DNA from: Arion vulgaris
Lineage: Eukaryota; Mollusca; Gastropoda; Stylommatophora; Arionidae
Length of the DNA stretch: 64,000 nt
Direction: 5' to 3'
Assembly (NCBI GenBank): GCA_020796225.1
Contig: CM036762.1
Location: 16,139,786-16,203,785, forward strand
Below the pieces are notes generated by a model, which did not search any database, was not told the origin of the DNA, and saw only the letters and a list, made by a program, of their open reading frames with translations. Made by a program: the position numbers and the translations under genes. Shown here piece by piece: positions 63,789 to 64,000 of the stretch. Within the stretch, counting starts at the first letter, position 1. The number at the start of each line of letters is the position of its first letter.

Positions 63789-64000
63789 TTTCAGTTTCCT
63801 GCATGCTCAGCACACTATGCATACTATCGGAGTCTGTTCCAGAGGTGGAGTCTCGTTGCATGTGTTCTTGTTGCTGTTGTAATTGCAGTCTGTGGTGATT
63901 ATTAGGAATTCTACCAAAATCTATTCCATCGTCCTGTTCCCCTTCTCCAACTAGTTCATTCTCTTCATCTTCCTCTAAGGATGGCTGCGTCTGAATTTCA
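63789..64000 (-). CDS. Unrecognised Ser/Gln/acidic protein, upstream exon (partial)
   Basis: Open from the window edge to the donor GTGAGT (63788-63783). About 70 codons: EIQTQPSLEEDEENELVGEG, EQDDGIDFGRIPNNHHRLQL, a QQQQ run, EHMQRDSTSGTDSDSMHSVL and SMQETE. The last base, A, pairs with TG of the next exon. Acidic and low-complexity, typical of a disordered cytosolic or nuclear region; no domain is visible. The start and any folded domain must lie beyond 64000. Confidence 0.75.

Overview
Kind of DNA. This is eukaryotic, metazoan nuclear DNA. It has GT-AG introns, tRNA-derived SINEs, non-LTR retrotransposon relics, hAT and Tc1/mariner MITEs and several minisatellites; there are no bacterial-style operons. 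The mix of RTE-type LINE tails and many SINEs with a shared core suggests an invertebrate, perhaps a lophotrochozoan such as a mollusc. That placement is a low-confidence inference.

Host genes. Only two are supported, both on the minus strand. (1) A monocarboxylate-transporter-like (SLC16) gene: first coding exon 12861-13097, second exon 10378-10555, phase-0 junction, DGGWGW signature and TM1. Its remaining exons are not in the 10.3 kb to the left. (2) An unrecognised acidic, Ser/Gln-rich protein at the right edge: exon 63789-64000 joins 62055-62482 in phase and ends at a TGA. Downstream (61476-62054) is what looks like its former C-terminus, broken by a frameshift, a nonsense codon and a 241-bp SINE flanked by ACCAAT. 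Removing the SINE restores frame across its site. The roughly 48 kb between the genes is mostly repeats.

Repeat families (labels are mine). hM: about 160-bp MITE, ends CAGTGGCGGCTCGT, 8-bp target duplications, ten copies (hAT type). S1, S2, S3: three SINEs sharing the core CATGTCGTAAGAGGCGACT; S1 and S3 also share a related 3' tail ending in GAAGAAG. S4/S4b, S5, S6, S7, S8, S9: SINEs with tRNA-like heads. S10 and S11: short retroposons, also ending in GAAGAAG. LN-K: LINE with RT, RNase H and Cys-His tail. LN-I: LINE with RNase H and a CCAATAA-repeat tail. RTE-type: many C-terminal LINE fragments (R1 with an ATT tail; R2 with a GAGAGA tail). P: palindromic repeat containing GGTCGAAACGTT. Also one 258-bp mariner MITE and one 707-bp foldback element.

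Layout. 0.2-4.2 kb: LN-K nested in an RTE relic. 4-10 kb: LINE and SINE relics. 10.4-13.1 kb: transporter exons with nested SINEs between them. 13-18 kb: sparse repeats. 18-19 kb: 17-bp minisatellite. 19-21 kb: nested SINEs and LINE tails. 21.8-22.7 kb: 24-bp minisatellite. 25-26.7 kb: 55-bp and 37-bp minisatellites. 28.3 kb: 69-bp repeat. 30.5 kb: foldback element. 31-36 kb: SINE clusters. 36-38 kb: LN-I inside S6, then a 41-bp minisatellite. 39-42 kb: R1 LINE and a 2-kb composite retroelement holding a mariner MITE. 43 kb: 17-bp minisatellite. 46-50 kb: LINE relics, one carrying a 64-bp minisatellite made from its own coding sequence. 51-61 kb: SINEs, MITEs and LINE tails. 61.5-64 kb: second gene.

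Limits. Repeat boundaries come from reading copies against each other and from target-site duplications. Where no duplication was found, ends are good to about 10-20 bp.
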